Part shown: positions 9,587 through 21,102 of the stretch, in pieces
Numbering within the stretch: position 1 is the stretch's first letter
Layout of the letters: every line of letters begins with the position of its first letter
Source: Evernia prunastri
Taxonomy: Eukaryota > Ascomycota > Lecanoromycetes > Lecanorales > Parmeliaceae
Length of the DNA stretch: 64,000 bases
Assembly: GCA_003184365.1 (NCBI GenBank)
Contig: NKYR01000002.1
Coordinates: 496,976-560,975 of the forward strand
Reading direction: 5' to 3'
Notes under the pieces: model-generated
Seen by the model: the letters and a program-made list of their open reading frames with translations, nothing else
What the model was told of the DNA's origin: nothing
The model's database searches: none
Made by a program: the position numbers and the translations under genes

Positions 9587-12500
9587 CTACCCCCCATACA
9601 ACCCTCGACCCGCGCGGCCCGCAACAATCCCACCCCCGTTCCCAGGCGGGACCTTCGCCTCCCTCCGATCCTTGAAGCTGCACCTCTCGCACCGCCGGTG
9701 GTCGCACCCTTCCCAGTTGGTGCACGTGAGGTCCGTGTCGCGGCTCAGTTCCGCGTTGCCGCATTTGCACTGTTTGTGGGGGGCGGGGGGTTGCGTTAGC
9801 GAGGGAGGGGGGAAATGGATTTGGGGGGGGAGGGGTTTAAACTTCGTGTTTGGGGAAGGGAACAAAAGACGCAAGAGATGGATGGATGGAAAGATGGAAG
9901 ATGTTGGTGAAACGAGAGAGCGGGGGGAAAAGGAAGACGTACGCAATCCCACAGGCGTCTCACCCGCTCCTTGACCTCCGGTGCGGCGAGCGTCACTCGG
10001 CACCGCGCGCTCGCCATCGCGGCGGCTTTCGCCCTTGCCGTCTTCTCCTCCGTCCCACCGGCCTCCAACAGCACCAGGTCCCCCTCGTCGTCGCCCCCCT
10101 CGGCGTCCGGCCCGCTGTCCTCGTCGTCGCTGCCGCTCTCGTCCCTGTCCCTCGCTTCTTCTTCCTCCTCCTTGCCGCCGGGACCATCGTCGCGCCGCAC
10201 CACCGCCGCCGCCCCGAGCTCCATGACGCCGCGCGGGACCTCCCCTTCCAGCGGCACCCAGTCCTCGACCCGGGTGCCTTTCTTGAAGTGCTCGTCGTCG
10301 ATGTGGTTGAAGCGCTCGTCCCAGGCCTCGATGCCCGTCTTCTCGAGCCGGACGACGGTCTGGCAGAAGCCGCACCAGAAGCCGCACTGGCCGTTGCGCC
10401 CCACGCGGCGCTTCTTGCACTGCTCTTTGACGTACGGCTCGTGGTGGCGGCCGGCGAGGTGGTGCGCTTCGTGCAGGTGGGCCATGAATAATTCGCGGCG
10501 GTAGCAGAGACGGCCGCACTGTTTGGAGACGGTGGTCTCGATGGCACCTGGGACTTTGCCGTTGGTCGTGGTGGAACTGGAGCCGTCGGGGATTTTGGGT
10601 TCGGCGCACTTCCAGGCTTCGATTTGGTAGTGCATCGTATTCTCGTGGCGTTTCCAGTCGTTCTTACTGCCGAAGCGACGTGGGCAGTTGGTGAAGGTGC
10701 AGCCATAAGGACGGGTATGGCGTTTAAGGTGTTTACTGTCCACGTCAGTATATCCCATTCAAAACTTCGAGCCGGAGGACTCAGAAAGGCGAAGCGACGA
10801 CGTACGTGAGATCACACTGGGTCTTCTTGCTCTTGTGGCAATAGTGGCATTCAAGCCGCTTCTCCGGACCCGTGAGCTCCCGGCAGGGCGAATCCTGAGG
10901 GCTATGCTTCCGACTCTTGTTAGCACTCAGCAAACTCAGAACACTGGTCCTGATAACCAACTCCATCTCTTCCTTGCTTTTGAAGCCGGCTTTGCTGAGA
11001 TCGGAAGCTATGGCTTGGGATGCTTCGTCGGCTGAGATTGCCAAAGTCCGGGGTGCGTCAGTGTCCGTTCTTGACGAAGCCTGGGCATCGGCCCATGCTG
11101 GACTATCTGGGCAGTCTTTGGGGTGATGGATTACCGGCTGCTTTCCCTTGGACGGCAGCGAGAGCTTTACCAATTTGGATTCTGGTAAGGCAAGGGATCG
11201 CTCAGTCGCAGGAGAAATATACTGATCGTCTGGAATTACTACCGGTTGGTACTGATCGATCGTTTCCCGGTCTAAGTCCGTACTGTCTCCCACGCCTTGG
11301 GTAGAAGCACCATACAAATTGACCGAGTCTCGAGAGGAAGCGCTCGGACATCCTTGCTCCTGTTGATACGTATTCGAGACATTGTCGGCACTAGAAGACT
11401 TATCGATCTCTTGCAGAGTCACCAAATACGGCATATCATGTTCTGTGGCACCATCATCTTCATATATGCTTTGCTGGCAGAGCTCTAACGAATTGAAAAA
11501 ACCGCGCCCCGAATCACCTTGAGCCACGGAGCATCCACGTTCCCAGGACCTACGTCACTATCAATACCTTTTCTCCGGGTACTTGACTTCGAAGAGATCT
11601 ACTGACTTGTCCATGAGCTTGTGGACATCCCAATCCTTGTGCAAGCGGAGTATGTGCTGCCGGAAATTGTCCGCGCGGGGCCAGACCTTGCTCTTCTTGG
11701 CACAGTGAGGTGCCGCACACATGAAGGATTTGCCGGTGTGGAATTGGTGAATGCTCTTCTTGTGTCTGTCCAGGTCGTTCTTGGTCGTGAAACCCACCGT
11801 CCTGCTGCAACCTGGCACCTCGCACTTGAATGGTTTCTCATGGCGAAGTTTGTGTTTGCTGGACCCTGTCAGTCATTGATAGCCCAAGCTAGAATTTGGA
11901 TTGGACGTACTTGTATTCAGACTTGTTCTTGAAGCTTTGTGGCGTTTCGCATTCCTCACACACCCATTCGGATGTTTGCTCAGCCTGATGCTCTGCATAG
12001 GATTGCTCCGCATAGGCGTGTGAGATCTCTTGCGAAACTCGCGAAGGTCTCTCGTTCGAATACGTCACGTACATCTGTTCGTTCGGAAATGGCATGGCGC
12101 TCATGGCTCCGGCCAAGCTCTGTTGACTCGAGGCGGGAAATTCGCCACTAAAGATCGACTGGCTTGCGGGACTTTTGGTGTAATACGCAGAGTCAGGGGG
12201 GTTCCTTCCTGAGACGCTACAGTCCATCTCAGAGGGAAGATAGGTCCAATGCTGTGGTCTTGGAGCGGAATAGTTCCCTCGTGGCCAGCCGCCGGAGTAG
12301 GCTCGGCTGATGTGATGTTGGGGAGTTCCTCCATTGACAAACTGCTGGTTCCACGGCTCCGGGTGAGAGTTGAGGGATGGATTCAACTCTGGCTGGTGAT
12401 GCCCTGCGGAAATCAAATGAGGGTCTTGAGTCAATGGTTCTAGATCAGGGATTTGGCTTGGGTAGGCGGGTCGGGGCAGCGCGGGCCCTCCAAGGTCTGG

Positions 12501-12819
12501 GTTGGGCAGTAGCAATTGGATGCGGTCAGCGCTGGAAGAAGAGGTCGTATTGTTGTAAGCTTCAAGAGCAGGGTCAATAGCGATGGAGGATTCCATGTGC
12601 TGTAAGGGGTGGTATCCATTTATAGAAGTGTTTTGTCTTTTCGGGGGACGATAGTGCGACTGTTAATAAGTCAGATCAGCCCTCGCTCGACTTTTTTCTC
12701 ATTTTCATGAGATTTTTTTTCTCTTTCTTTTTTTTCGCTACAGTGGCATGGTGATGGAAACTATATACCTCGGGCTGAGGCTGGGCCTCAGCGTACTGCC
12801 TTTTCTTGGAGGGCGTCAT
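9587..12819 (-). CDS. Multi-exon C2H2 zinc-finger protein, probable transcription regulator
   Basis: One gene in at least five coding segments. Clear segments: 12659-11911, 11858 to about 11565, about 11520-10806, 10735-9943 and 9769-9587. The borders at 11910/11859 (52 bp), 10805/10736 (70 bp) and 9942/9770 (173 bp) preserve frame and restore zinc ligands. The joint near 11570-11430 is not resolved. A short first exon (12819-12769, starts MTPSKKRQ) joins in frame through a 109-bp intron with a CTGAC branch point and AACAG acceptor; otherwise translation starts at 12596. Domains in order: Ser/Pro-rich region; Cys-Cys finger; FKNKSEY finger; DLDRHKKSIH finger; RADNFRQHILRLH motif; then a second array with KHLKRHTRPYGC, SKNDWKRHENTMH and CYRRELFMAHLHEAHH; a CGFWCGFC segment; an acidic region; and a final WDCCKCG...CDHRRCERC zinc-binding tail. 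Family knowledge: this order occurs together in fungal C2H2 proteins, which supports one gene. Targets are unknown. Confidence 0.75.
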
Positions 12820-14622
12820 GATAAATAGTAGGCGTATGTCCAGGACCAGGTCCAAGTTGAGATGCAGGTGCAAGTGGAAAGGCTACGGCGTGATCGACAT
12901 TGCCTACTTGCGGTGTTAGGATGGGTAAAATTGACTTAAAGAGCAATGTCGCCTGAATAGCTAGTGAAAACGGTATGTCAGAGTGGCAGCTATGGTTTGG
13001 GGTTCGAAATGGGTCGGTCCGCAATGGAGGCAATAATGCGAACGAAGAAAGTAGAGTTGAAGGTTTGAGGGGGGGGTGGATGGGGATGGGGGAGTAATAC
13101 CAGCTAGCAATCACTGCAGATGTGCAGCACAGCCTTCTCTAGTGAGTGACAAGAGAGGCAGAGGGAGAGGAAAGGAGAGAAAGAGAGCTACGTTAGAGTA
13201 TGGAATCTGGCAAGACGCATCGGAATTCCTCTGATTTCCCGTTTCCTTGATGAGGTCGCATGTCAATGTAAATGTCACGCTAGAAAATGATGTCCGAAGG
13301 CCACGAGACCATCACACCTTTAGAGTAGGGCCCGTTCGCACAATGTCGGACGAAATCAGGATAAGGTCATAATAAGAATAAAAATAAAAATAACAATAAT
13401 GATAATAATATAATATTAGAGATGACAGGGAAATGTTTCAGCAGAAGATAAGATGAAAGATGATATGGTCTGGGCAAGTTTGAGTGGAAAGGTGGAAGTA
13501 TTGGTGTGTGTGAGGCTTCGGGATTGGTAACTATCGGAGAAGAGTGAAGCTTGCAGAACAAATGGATAAGTAGAGTATACAGTATGCACAGCCTGGGGAG
13601 GGGTGTGAAGGAGACAAGTGGAATAATCAATAATCGATACTACCTGATGAACAATGAATAATAATAATATGACGATAAATAATAAATTGGAAGGTGTGAA
13701 GGGTGTGAAGGATATCCGTCTGTGTGGTTGCCTTGTCCTGTCCCCCCCCCCCTCTCTGCCCCACCACGAGTACCTACCGACCGTACCCACTAGTATCACA
13801 CACACAACACCCCTCCCCAGTCCTCCCAGTCCTCCAATCCAGTCCTCCCTCCAGTCCTCCCTCCAGTCCTCCCTCACCGAAATGATAACCACCTCTTCCC
13901 ATACAAATAAACCCAAAACAAACCCAAACAAATCCACAAACAAACCAATGAAGACATAAAAACAACCAATGAATCACGACCAAATCACAACAACCCTACT
14001 CTACTCTACTTTAACCGGAATTAAATACTTAGTTGCTGACCAAACCTTTCGTTTAAGCGCGGCAACCTGCATTTTGCTTGCATTATTGCCTCTGTGGCAG
14101 TGACTTCTCCTACTCATCTTCCATATCCATCCCGCCACCTCCCTTAGGTCATGCTCTGCACCCCCATCCATCTCCATCCGTAAGATTACAATATGGAACC
14201 GGCTGGGGAATGTTATCTATCCAAAAGAACTCCCCGATTCTAGTGTCACATTTTCAAGAATATCCACATTATATGTAAGTATATCTGCTACACCAGTGAT
14301 TACCCAGAAAATAAGAAGCCCACTTCACCACTAGAACTAGCGCCATTAGGATTCGAACCTAGCACAAACTAAATACCTCCAGACCACATACCCGGCAGGC
14401 TATGCGATGCGATATACACACATGCAAATAAACAAATAAATAAACGAATAAAGGAGTAATAACGATATGTCAGCGCTATCCACATGATCGGACTGTACAT
14501 AGCGCTGCAGAGCACCCGTATCCGCACAATCCTTTCTATCAGAAATCGTACATGTCGCCTTCGTAATCCTTCGTAAGAAAAAAAAACCGCCCTTAGCGAT
14601 GATTCAACGCGATGTATGTATA
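12820..14622. other. Intergenic region, low-complexity
   Basis: Upstream flank of one C2H2 gene and downstream flank of the next. It contains a AAT/AATA-rich stretch at 13375-13420 and 13650-13690, a CCCTCCAGTCCTCC short tandem repeat at 13820-13875, and a tRNA T-arm-like motif near 14347. No gene is supported. Confidence 0.55.
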
Positions 14623-17600
14623 TCAATGCTGCCCGTATGAGTAGCCTTGCTGATGCTGATGCTGCTGCTGCTGTTGATTGTACAAAGACGTATTGGGACT
14701 CCCTTGCGGGTAGCCCTGCATATGCCCCATCTGATCGTATGTCATTGGTAATCCTCCGCTGATCGAGCTTTGGTATGTGGTGTACGATGGTGCCGGCGCA
14801 CTCATATGCTGCTGCTGCTGCTGTTGATGTTGCTGTTGCTGTTGTTGCGAGTATGAGTTTGGTGGAGTCGTTTGTTGCTGGTATGGAGGCTGTGGAGATG
14901 CCTGCTGCTGGTATGGAGGCTGTGGAGATGTCTGCTGCTGGTACGACGCCGGCGGAGGTGAGTGTTGCGTGAACGGCGGTGGCGGAGAGGTCTGCAGTTG
15001 CGGGTACGAACTGGACGCCGCATTACCGAAGTGGTAAGGGTTCCCTTCAATCGGACTGAACGTCTGCTGTTGCTGAGGCACATGTTGAAACCCCTCGCCG
15101 TTGTCGTACGGCATCGCACGTGGTTGCGAGGTAGGTGGCTTGAGACCGCCGTGGATGTTCTCGGGGCTTTGGGTGGGAGGTTGCGCCTGCTGAGGATGGG
15201 TAAAGCCCCTGCTACTTGCGTTGACTGGGTTGAATTGAGGCGCTGGCGATGCACCGAAGGAACCACTGTAGTCCGACATGGGAGTTTGCGAGTGGGACAG
15301 AGGAGTATGCGAGGGCGGCGTCGGAAACGGGCCTCCACTTGCACTTCCACGATACTGCTGCGCGTAATTCGCGGCCAGGTGTTGTGCATGCCCTGGTGGA
15401 GGGTACGTATTAGGCGAGACTCGCTGCGGGTAATTCACCGTCTGCGGCTCCGTTGCTCCCGCGAAGTAGTTGTTCTGAGGTGTCATCGAAGTAAAACCTG
15501 TAGGCAATTCACCCACGCTTCCCACGGGCATACCAAAGGGAGAAATGGAGGAGGAGCTGGTGTGCGTGAACGGACTCTGCGCCGTTGGCGAGATGCTGTT
15601 TTGCTGAGAGATCATCCGCTGTTCAATGGGGCTAATGATAGTCTCGGACGTGACCTCTTTCTGCCTCACCACCCCCAGGACTGGCATGCTGATCTGTTCC
15701 ATGTGTTTGGCAAGATGCACGGTAAGCTTTTTCCAGCTGTTGCAGATATTGCCACAGAATTTGCAAGCTTCGTCCTTGGGGTTCTTTGGCGTCTCATGCC
15801 TGCACACATCAACAAGCTTCCACACTTGGTCAATCTCGTCGTTGGAGTCTTCTTCATCTCCGTGCCTAACGCGAGCCTTCTGGCTTGACGGGCCTCGTAC
15901 GGCAGGCTTGCCGTTCTTGGTCGTCTTCACCTTGGGCTCAGGAAGCTTATGTTCTCGGACCAGATGCTGGACGAAGTTGTCTTTGCGGTAGCATTTGTGC
16001 GAGCAATCGTTCATGTTGCACATCCACCACTCCAACTGGCGGTGCCTTTCATTCTCATGCCTGACCCAATCGGCCTTCCGCTTGAAAGACTTTGGCTCGG
16101 CACAAGAGACGAAGGTGCAGGTGAAGGGCTGGACATCTTCATGGACGTGTTTCGACCAGTCAGATGGCTTGTGGAATTTCTTGACCTTGAAGCATAACGA
16201 GCATTCAAACTCGGCGGGAAGGCGTTTGACCGGGGGCATGGGTACCCCTGGAGGGAATTGTGCTGGGGTAACAATCCCTTCGGCCAAGGCGTTCACGTCT
16301 TCATCGGACTGCCCCAGACCGGCAACCGAGAAACCCGTGTGAGTGACATCGGGCTCTCTACTGCTCGACTTGGAGGGCAGATAGGTAGGCTCCCCTCCCA
16401 ACTCAGTGCAATGTTTACCAGATTGACACTTACCCATGCTGAGTGCCTGCGCATGCTTGATCTTGAAATCCATGAGCTTCTTGAACCGCCGTAATTGTTC
16501 TTGCGCGATTCGATCAAACATGAATGGAGGTAAACGTGGATTTAATTGTCGTATGTTGGATTTGAAGCCCTCAAGCGTAGGAATGATAGCGTCGGGTCGA
16601 ATGGAAAGATCCATTGTGACACCCGCATCTTCAGCTCCTTCCTCGTCATCTTCGTCCTCAGCATCCTGGAAGCTAGTGTGTGACTCCTCAATTTTAACAG
16701 GCGCCGCAAGCGATGGTAGCGGGGGACCTCCTTGCTTGTTCCAAAGTTCAGCCAGACCAAGGTCTATACTTGATGATGACGGTCTCTGGAGACCCAGGCC
16801 ATTCATATCAGTGCGACTCCTGGGACGCTTCAACTGGTTCTTCGGCGTCGGCCACCCAGTAGGAGAAGATGTTGCCGTCGCGCTGACAGAACCACCAGCG
16901 CCAAGAGCGCCGGCTTGGAAGGCCATTGCGGCCACAGCACTCCCGGTGTTGATCCTGGGGGACTTGGGCCTTTTGCCGAGACTCGTCATTCTTTGAAGTC
17001 CTTTCGGCGCTTGTGGAACCCCTAGGCTATCTTTGCGGCTTCCAGAACTGTCATTTCTTGAATGCTCTAGCGGCGACGGACGGGTGGCTTGCTGGTTTGA
17101 GGTATCGCTTTCCTCGCGCTTCAACAGACTTGCTCTTCTAGGTACGAGCTTCGCAGCTGCTTGCTGGAGAAAACTACCGCTTCTCTCACGCTTCTCTTTG
17201 ATCTTCCCGGCAAGTTTCTCATTGAAAGTGAATTGGCGAAACAAGCCCTCGAGGTCTGATTCACTAAGGCGACGTGTGCCCCAGGTGGCAACACGAGATA
17301 ATGTCTCGATGTCCCCAGCTCGCTCTTGAAATCTCATCATCGCCGCGTTAGCGGTCTCTGGCTGCATCTTGACTCCTGGGTCTGAACTATCGTAGAGAGG
17401 GTCCTGCCATAGTTTCGCGCGATAGAGCGGTGGTTGGTTTGGCAGCTCGTCGTATACCCCAGGTTTGGCCTCTCCAGGAAGGTCATTGATAGGCTCGCCT
17501 AATGCTGTGGTTGGCGGAGGTGAATCGTCGATACTTGCTGCCTCATCTCCATCTTCTTCGTCCTCATCGTCACTATCTTCATTTATTAGCACTCCTGGTC

Positions 17601-18942
17601 CAGGTATATTCGCATCTACAATAGAAGCTTTGAAGGTCTCCAGGTTGGCATGCGACAGACTCTGAGCTCCCGTACTCCTCGCCCTCTGCCGCTTATTGGT
17701 CGCTGACGGCCTTCGTGGGGCAGCGTCATGCGCATCCTCGCTACCTGGTTCGCTACCGGCAAGCCATTCCGCCACATCTGTGTTTTTCATTGCTATTTGG
17801 GCATTTTCCTCCTGATCCCTTAGATTAGGTAGCTCTATATTGCTGACTTGAAACCTTGACTCGGGGTCCAGGCCTGATCGGCCACCGAATGACGCGCCCC
17901 TACTGTGCGTCTCATCCTCCTCTTCATAGTCGTCCTGGTCGTTCTGTACAGCCAGGTGGGACGAGGCGCTCCCTGCCCGACTTCGTTGGCTTCCGCTCCG
18001 ACCTAGCAGTGCCGCTCCCCGAGCTGGGGAGTCCCCTCGGGTGTAGCTCTCAATGCGAACGACAGGACTTGGTGCGCGCATGACATGTGGCACGGCAGCG
18101 GAAAGGTCGGGGCTTGTGCCCTTTGAGCTTTCCGTTAGCGTGGGCGTTGTTTGTTGCACTGCGCTTATGGGTTGAATCTGGTTCATATCCCTTTGCCGCA
18201 TGTCGTTGATAGCATAACCTGGATGCGTAGGTTCGGGGAATAATTCGTCTTTACTATATCCACTCTCCATGGCTGGTGGACTGGCGGTGGCTTGCCTTGA
18301 TCCAGGTGCGTCAGAATTCGTCAAAACCGGGCTCATGAGATGTGAAGAGAGAGTAGCAGCTCCAAGGGATGTGCGTGTGTGATTGGAATTGTGAGGGCTG
18401 CCGACGTCGGCACTGTCCTGTGGCAGATGGCTGTTCTGAAACAAGGCGGTATCATTCAATTCAGCGCCCTGACTTGGATCCTCCAAGAGGCCAAAGTCGT
18501 CTTCTAAGTAGAAGCCGCTCCCAAAGTCTGGAGTTGTAGTATGCTCGCTCGACCCGCTGTATCCATTCTCCGACACATATGCACTAGGGCTTAGGAAGGC
18601 GCAAGAAGCATTTGGGTTCTCGGGTTCAAGTTCGGCATGCGGGGAATGCGACGACGGAAAGCCGTTGGAGGGAAGGGTCCGCGATGGTGGTTGGAGGTGG
18701 TTGTAGTTATTGGGAGGGGATATAGAGCGCCGAGGGCCGTCGCCGTTGAGGGTAGAGGTATGAGGTGGTGGTGATGTAGCCTGGTAAGAGTAGCGACTGG
18801 GGGACTGATCACCGTCTACTTGGACGAGCTGTTCCTCGCTCGGGGAAGATGGGAAAAAAGCGTCGTAGTAGGTTTGTTCGTTGAAGCCGACAGGATGGGA
18901 GGGTTGACCGGCGGTTGGAGGCGTTGAATACGTGGTAGACAT
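14623..18942 (-). CDS. Large C2H2 zinc-finger protein with glutamine-rich C-terminus, probable transcription regulator
   Basis: An uninterrupted frame. I choose the ATG at 18942 (MSTTYSTPP), giving 1439 residues; the frame is open upstream to 19155 but that part reads like leader. Residues 1-900 are Ser/Pro/acidic and likely disordered. Residues about 880-1080 hold the finger module: a long helix before CQSGKHC, then ECSLC...SDWSKHVHEDVQPFTC, RKADWVRHENERH, CYRKDNFVQHLVREH and CKFCGNICNSWKKLTVHLAKH. The C-terminal ~350 residues are rich in Gln and Pro with QQQQQHQQQQ runs and three PPYQQQ-type repeats, typical of activation domains. Nuclear DNA-binding regulation is inferred from these features. 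A good GTAAGT-like site at ~16433 has no acceptor that keeps frame, so I treat it as coding. The finger module resembles that of the neighbouring gene at 9.6-12.8 kb. Confidence 0.85.
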   Translation of the reverse strand: MSTTYSTPPTAGQPSHPVGFNEQTYYDAFFPSSPSEEQLVQVDGDQSPSRYSYQATSPPPHTSTLNGDGPRRSISPPNNYNHLQPPSRTLPSNGFPSSHSPHAELEPENPNASCAFLSPSAYVSENGYSGSSEHTTTPDFGSGFYLEDDFGLLEDPSQGAELNDTALFQNSHLPQDSADVGSPHNSNHTRTSLGAATLSSHLMSPVLTNSDAPGSRQATASPPAMESGYSKDELFPEPTHPGYAINDMRQRDMNQIQPISAVQQTTPTLTESSKGTSPDLSAAVPHVMRAPSPVVRIESYTRGDSPARGAALLGRSGSQRSRAGSASSHLAVQNDQDDYEEEDETHSRGASFGGRSGLDPESRFQVSNIELPNLRDQEENAQIAMKNTDVAEWLAGSEPGSEDAHDAAPRRPSATNKRQRARSTGAQSLSHANLETFKASIVDANIPGPGVLINEDSDDEDEEDGDEAASIDDSPPPTTALGEPINDLPGEAKPGVYDELPNQPPLYRAKLWQDPLYDSSDPGVKMQPETANAAMMRFQERAGDIETLSRVATWGTRRLSESDLEGLFRQFTFNEKLAGKIKEKRERSGSFLQQAAAKLVPRRASLLKREESDTSNQQATRPSPLEHSRNDSSGSRKDSLGVPQAPKGLQRMTSLGKRPKSPRINTGSAVAAMAFQAGALGAGGSVSATATSSPTGWPTPKNQLKRPRSRTDMNGLGLQRPSSSSIDLGLAELWNKQGGPPLPSLAAPVKIEESHTSFQDAEDEDDEEGAEDAGVTMDLSIRPDAIIPTLEGFKSNIRQLNPRLPPFMFDRIAQEQLRRFKKLMDFKIKHAQALSMGKCQSGKHCTELGGEPTYLPSKSSSREPDVTHTGFSVAGLGQSDEDVNALAEGIVTPAQFPPGVPMPPVKRLPAEFECSLCFKVKKFHKPSDWSKHVHEDVQPFTCTFVSCAEPKSFKRKADWVRHENERHRQLEWWMCNMNDCSHKCYRKDNFVQHLVREHKLPEPKVKTTKNGKPAVRGPSSQKARVRHGDEEDSNDEIDQVWKLVDVCRHETPKNPKDEACKFCGNICNSWKKLTVHLAKHMEQISMPVLGVVRQKEVTSETIISPIEQRMISQQNSISPTAQSPFTHTSSSSISPFGMPVGSVGELPTGFTSMTPQNNYFAGATEPQTVNYPQRVSPNTYPPPGHAQHLAANYAQQYRGSASGGPFPTPPSHTPLSHSQTPMSDYSGSFGASPAPQFNPVNASSRGFTHPQQAQPPTQSPENIHGGLKPPTSQPRAMPYDNGEGFQHVPQQQQTFSPIEGNPYHFGNAASSSYPQLQTSPPPPFTQHSPPPASYQQQTSPQPPYQQQASPQPPYQQQTTPPNSYSQQQQQQHQQQQQQHMSAPAPSYTTYQSSISGGLPMTYDQMGHMQGYPQGSPNTSLYNQQQQQHQHQQGYSYGQH

Positions 18943-21102
18943 CGTGCTCGTCAGGAGATTTGATATGGGTCTTGTCGAATCTTTATTCCGATAGGCTTTG
19001 GACCAGAAGCTTGACCCTCTTGAGTCTTGACCTATCTCCGCCACCAAAGTGTAGAGGCCCCAGGGGTCAGAGTTTTCGAGGAGTGGGAAAGGTAGATCAG
19101 CATATGGATTGGTATACGAGGTGTCAAACGGCTGATCTTGACCCCATTCTTGCAAAAGGCTGGACAGGCATTGAGGTAAGGTTGGGGGTGGATCAGTGCG
19201 ATATGAGGCTCTCTTTTCCAGACGAGGCTGATTGGAACGAAGATGTGTCTAGATTTAGAATAATGGGGGTAGTGTGATGTTTTGTGCGAGTTGAATAATA
19301 GTAGTAACTACTTAATAAATGAGCACGACTGCTGCGGAGACCAGGATTAAGGAATGGGCAGTAAAGATGAGGTACCGGTAAAGTTGTTCAGGACTCAGGT
19401 TCACCGTACGGGTCTCCGGGTCTCTGCCTCTTCTGCCACACTCTCTCTCTGGCGGGGTGTATGCGCTAAGGACGTTTCCAACGCGGGACCCCTGGTTCAA
19501 GAATGATGAAATTGAAGGATATGAAAGATAGACGATGGCGCTTGTCTCGAGGGAAGAAAATGCCGAAAGTTTGGACGGGACGACGGAGCTTGAAGGGAGC
19601 TTTTGTTGAGGGGAAAGCATCTCAGCATAATGGTCACAATAAGTTATTGCTCGCATGCCTCTCTCTCTCACTCTCACACTGTTCTAGGTATTACCTAACT
19701 CACCTCGCACACCAAAACCGGGCAGGCTGAGGCTTCTGCTAGGGCTCATCGGCAAGGCTCAGCGTCTAAGCTTCCTTAAACCTGTTGGGGAATGGTCTCC
19801 TCTCGCTTAAAAGCATGGACCACTTCCAGGGCAGACTTCGGGAATCAGCCCGTAGGAAGAATGCCATGCTTCTTTCGGTTATGGATCATCGACAGTCATC
19901 TAATCTACATGAACTATCATTCTTTCTTTATCATCATCGTCATTTTTTTTTTCAATTCCTTTTTTTGCGCCATCCATGTTATCACATCTGTCGTCCATGT
20001 CGGCTCAGGGTTTTCAAGTTGGAAGGGTTACTTCTTCGCACTTCATTTCCACATACAAAAGCACAGCCTCAATGCTACAACTTTTCCAAGTATCAGCAAT
20101 GTTTCAGGACCGTGAGCTAATTCCGGACCAAGAGATCTTCAATTTTTTTCAATTTTTTTTTTATCTCAACCAAATCTTGCCTTTACGAGACTACCACTGT
20201 AGAGTACCTGGAATTCTTGGATTATTCGAAGTACATACGTAGCGCCAAGTGATATCCCAGAATAAATCACTCATCAATATTAATATGGAACTCAAAAAGG
20301 CGGTGGACAACAACCCCACGTCATCCTGACTACTCTAATCATCCTCCGTGAGTGACGATGCTCTTCTTCAAAGTACCTGCTTCGGCTCGCTTGACATCTC
20401 TCTATTCTTCATGTCTGCACGAATTTAACCGGTGGTATTGGTAAGCCTTTTGGGGAATCATGAACTAAGTTATACTTACATGCCAATGCATGTGCTCCGC
20501 TTCCTTCCTCTTCCTTCCATCTTGCCCAAACATGGTATACTTTGCTTCAATTCGCAGTCGCCTCGGGTCTTCAGGGTTGAAACGCGAATAACATGAATGA
20601 GCATCTATGGTCGGTGCTGGTCACGATGCTTCATGATCTTGTGCGGCCATGTGACGTTCTCCTGCTCTTGGCGCTCGGCTTGGCCGAGTCTCTTCATAGA
20701 CGACGGCCGAGCCGATCTGCTGCATGTCGCATTAAGTATCTACGTTGGACCCTTTGGGCTGGCAAGATACGGAGCTCTGCTCTCAGTCTAAGGGCGTTGC
20801 CCTCTATCCAGATCTACTGTTCCTTGCGTCTCGGTCTACCCGACACCCTGTCTCTTATCAGTCTGCGTGTGCATGGGCCGGACTAAAAGGCTGAGACAGC
20901 GGGTCTAGGCTTTAATGAAAGGGAATAATTACATCCTAGCGGTCCTAGGGTGGAACCCTGTGGTGGTCGAGACGCTATGGTTACCCGTGGGTACGAGTGC
21001 ATGTATCCGCGAAGATACATCATCTGCTATTGAAGCATCGCCTTAGCAGACTCGGCAAGATCATTCCGTCTGCTTTGACGATTCGTATCATTCCGTGACA
21101 TC
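18943..21102. other. Intergenic region
   Basis: About 2.1 kb between the C2H2 gene and the coiled-coil gene. Bases 18943-19700 are probably promoter and leader of the C2H2 gene, with CTCTCTCTC microsatellite at 19660-19675. T-rich runs occur near 19945-19965 and 20140-20160. I see no gene, tRNA or mobile element. Confidence 0.5.

Noticed and set aside
9850..10504. Long plus-strand frames of 177-213 residues
   Set aside because: They are GC-rich shadows of the C2H2 gene on the other strand.
14340..14410. tRNA-like T-arm (GGTTCGAATCC, minus strand)
   Set aside because: The T-arm pairs over four bases but no matching acceptor stem, D-arm or anticodon arm is present upstream.
14962..15991. Plus-strand frames of 121-308 residues
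   Set aside because: Antisense shadows of the large C2H2 gene; composition is that of a reversed Gln/Pro-rich region.
16380..16435. Intron in the large C2H2 gene with a GTAAGTGT donor
   Set aside because: No acceptor nearby keeps the frame, and the open reading through it (CQSGKHCTELGGEP) looks like family sequence.
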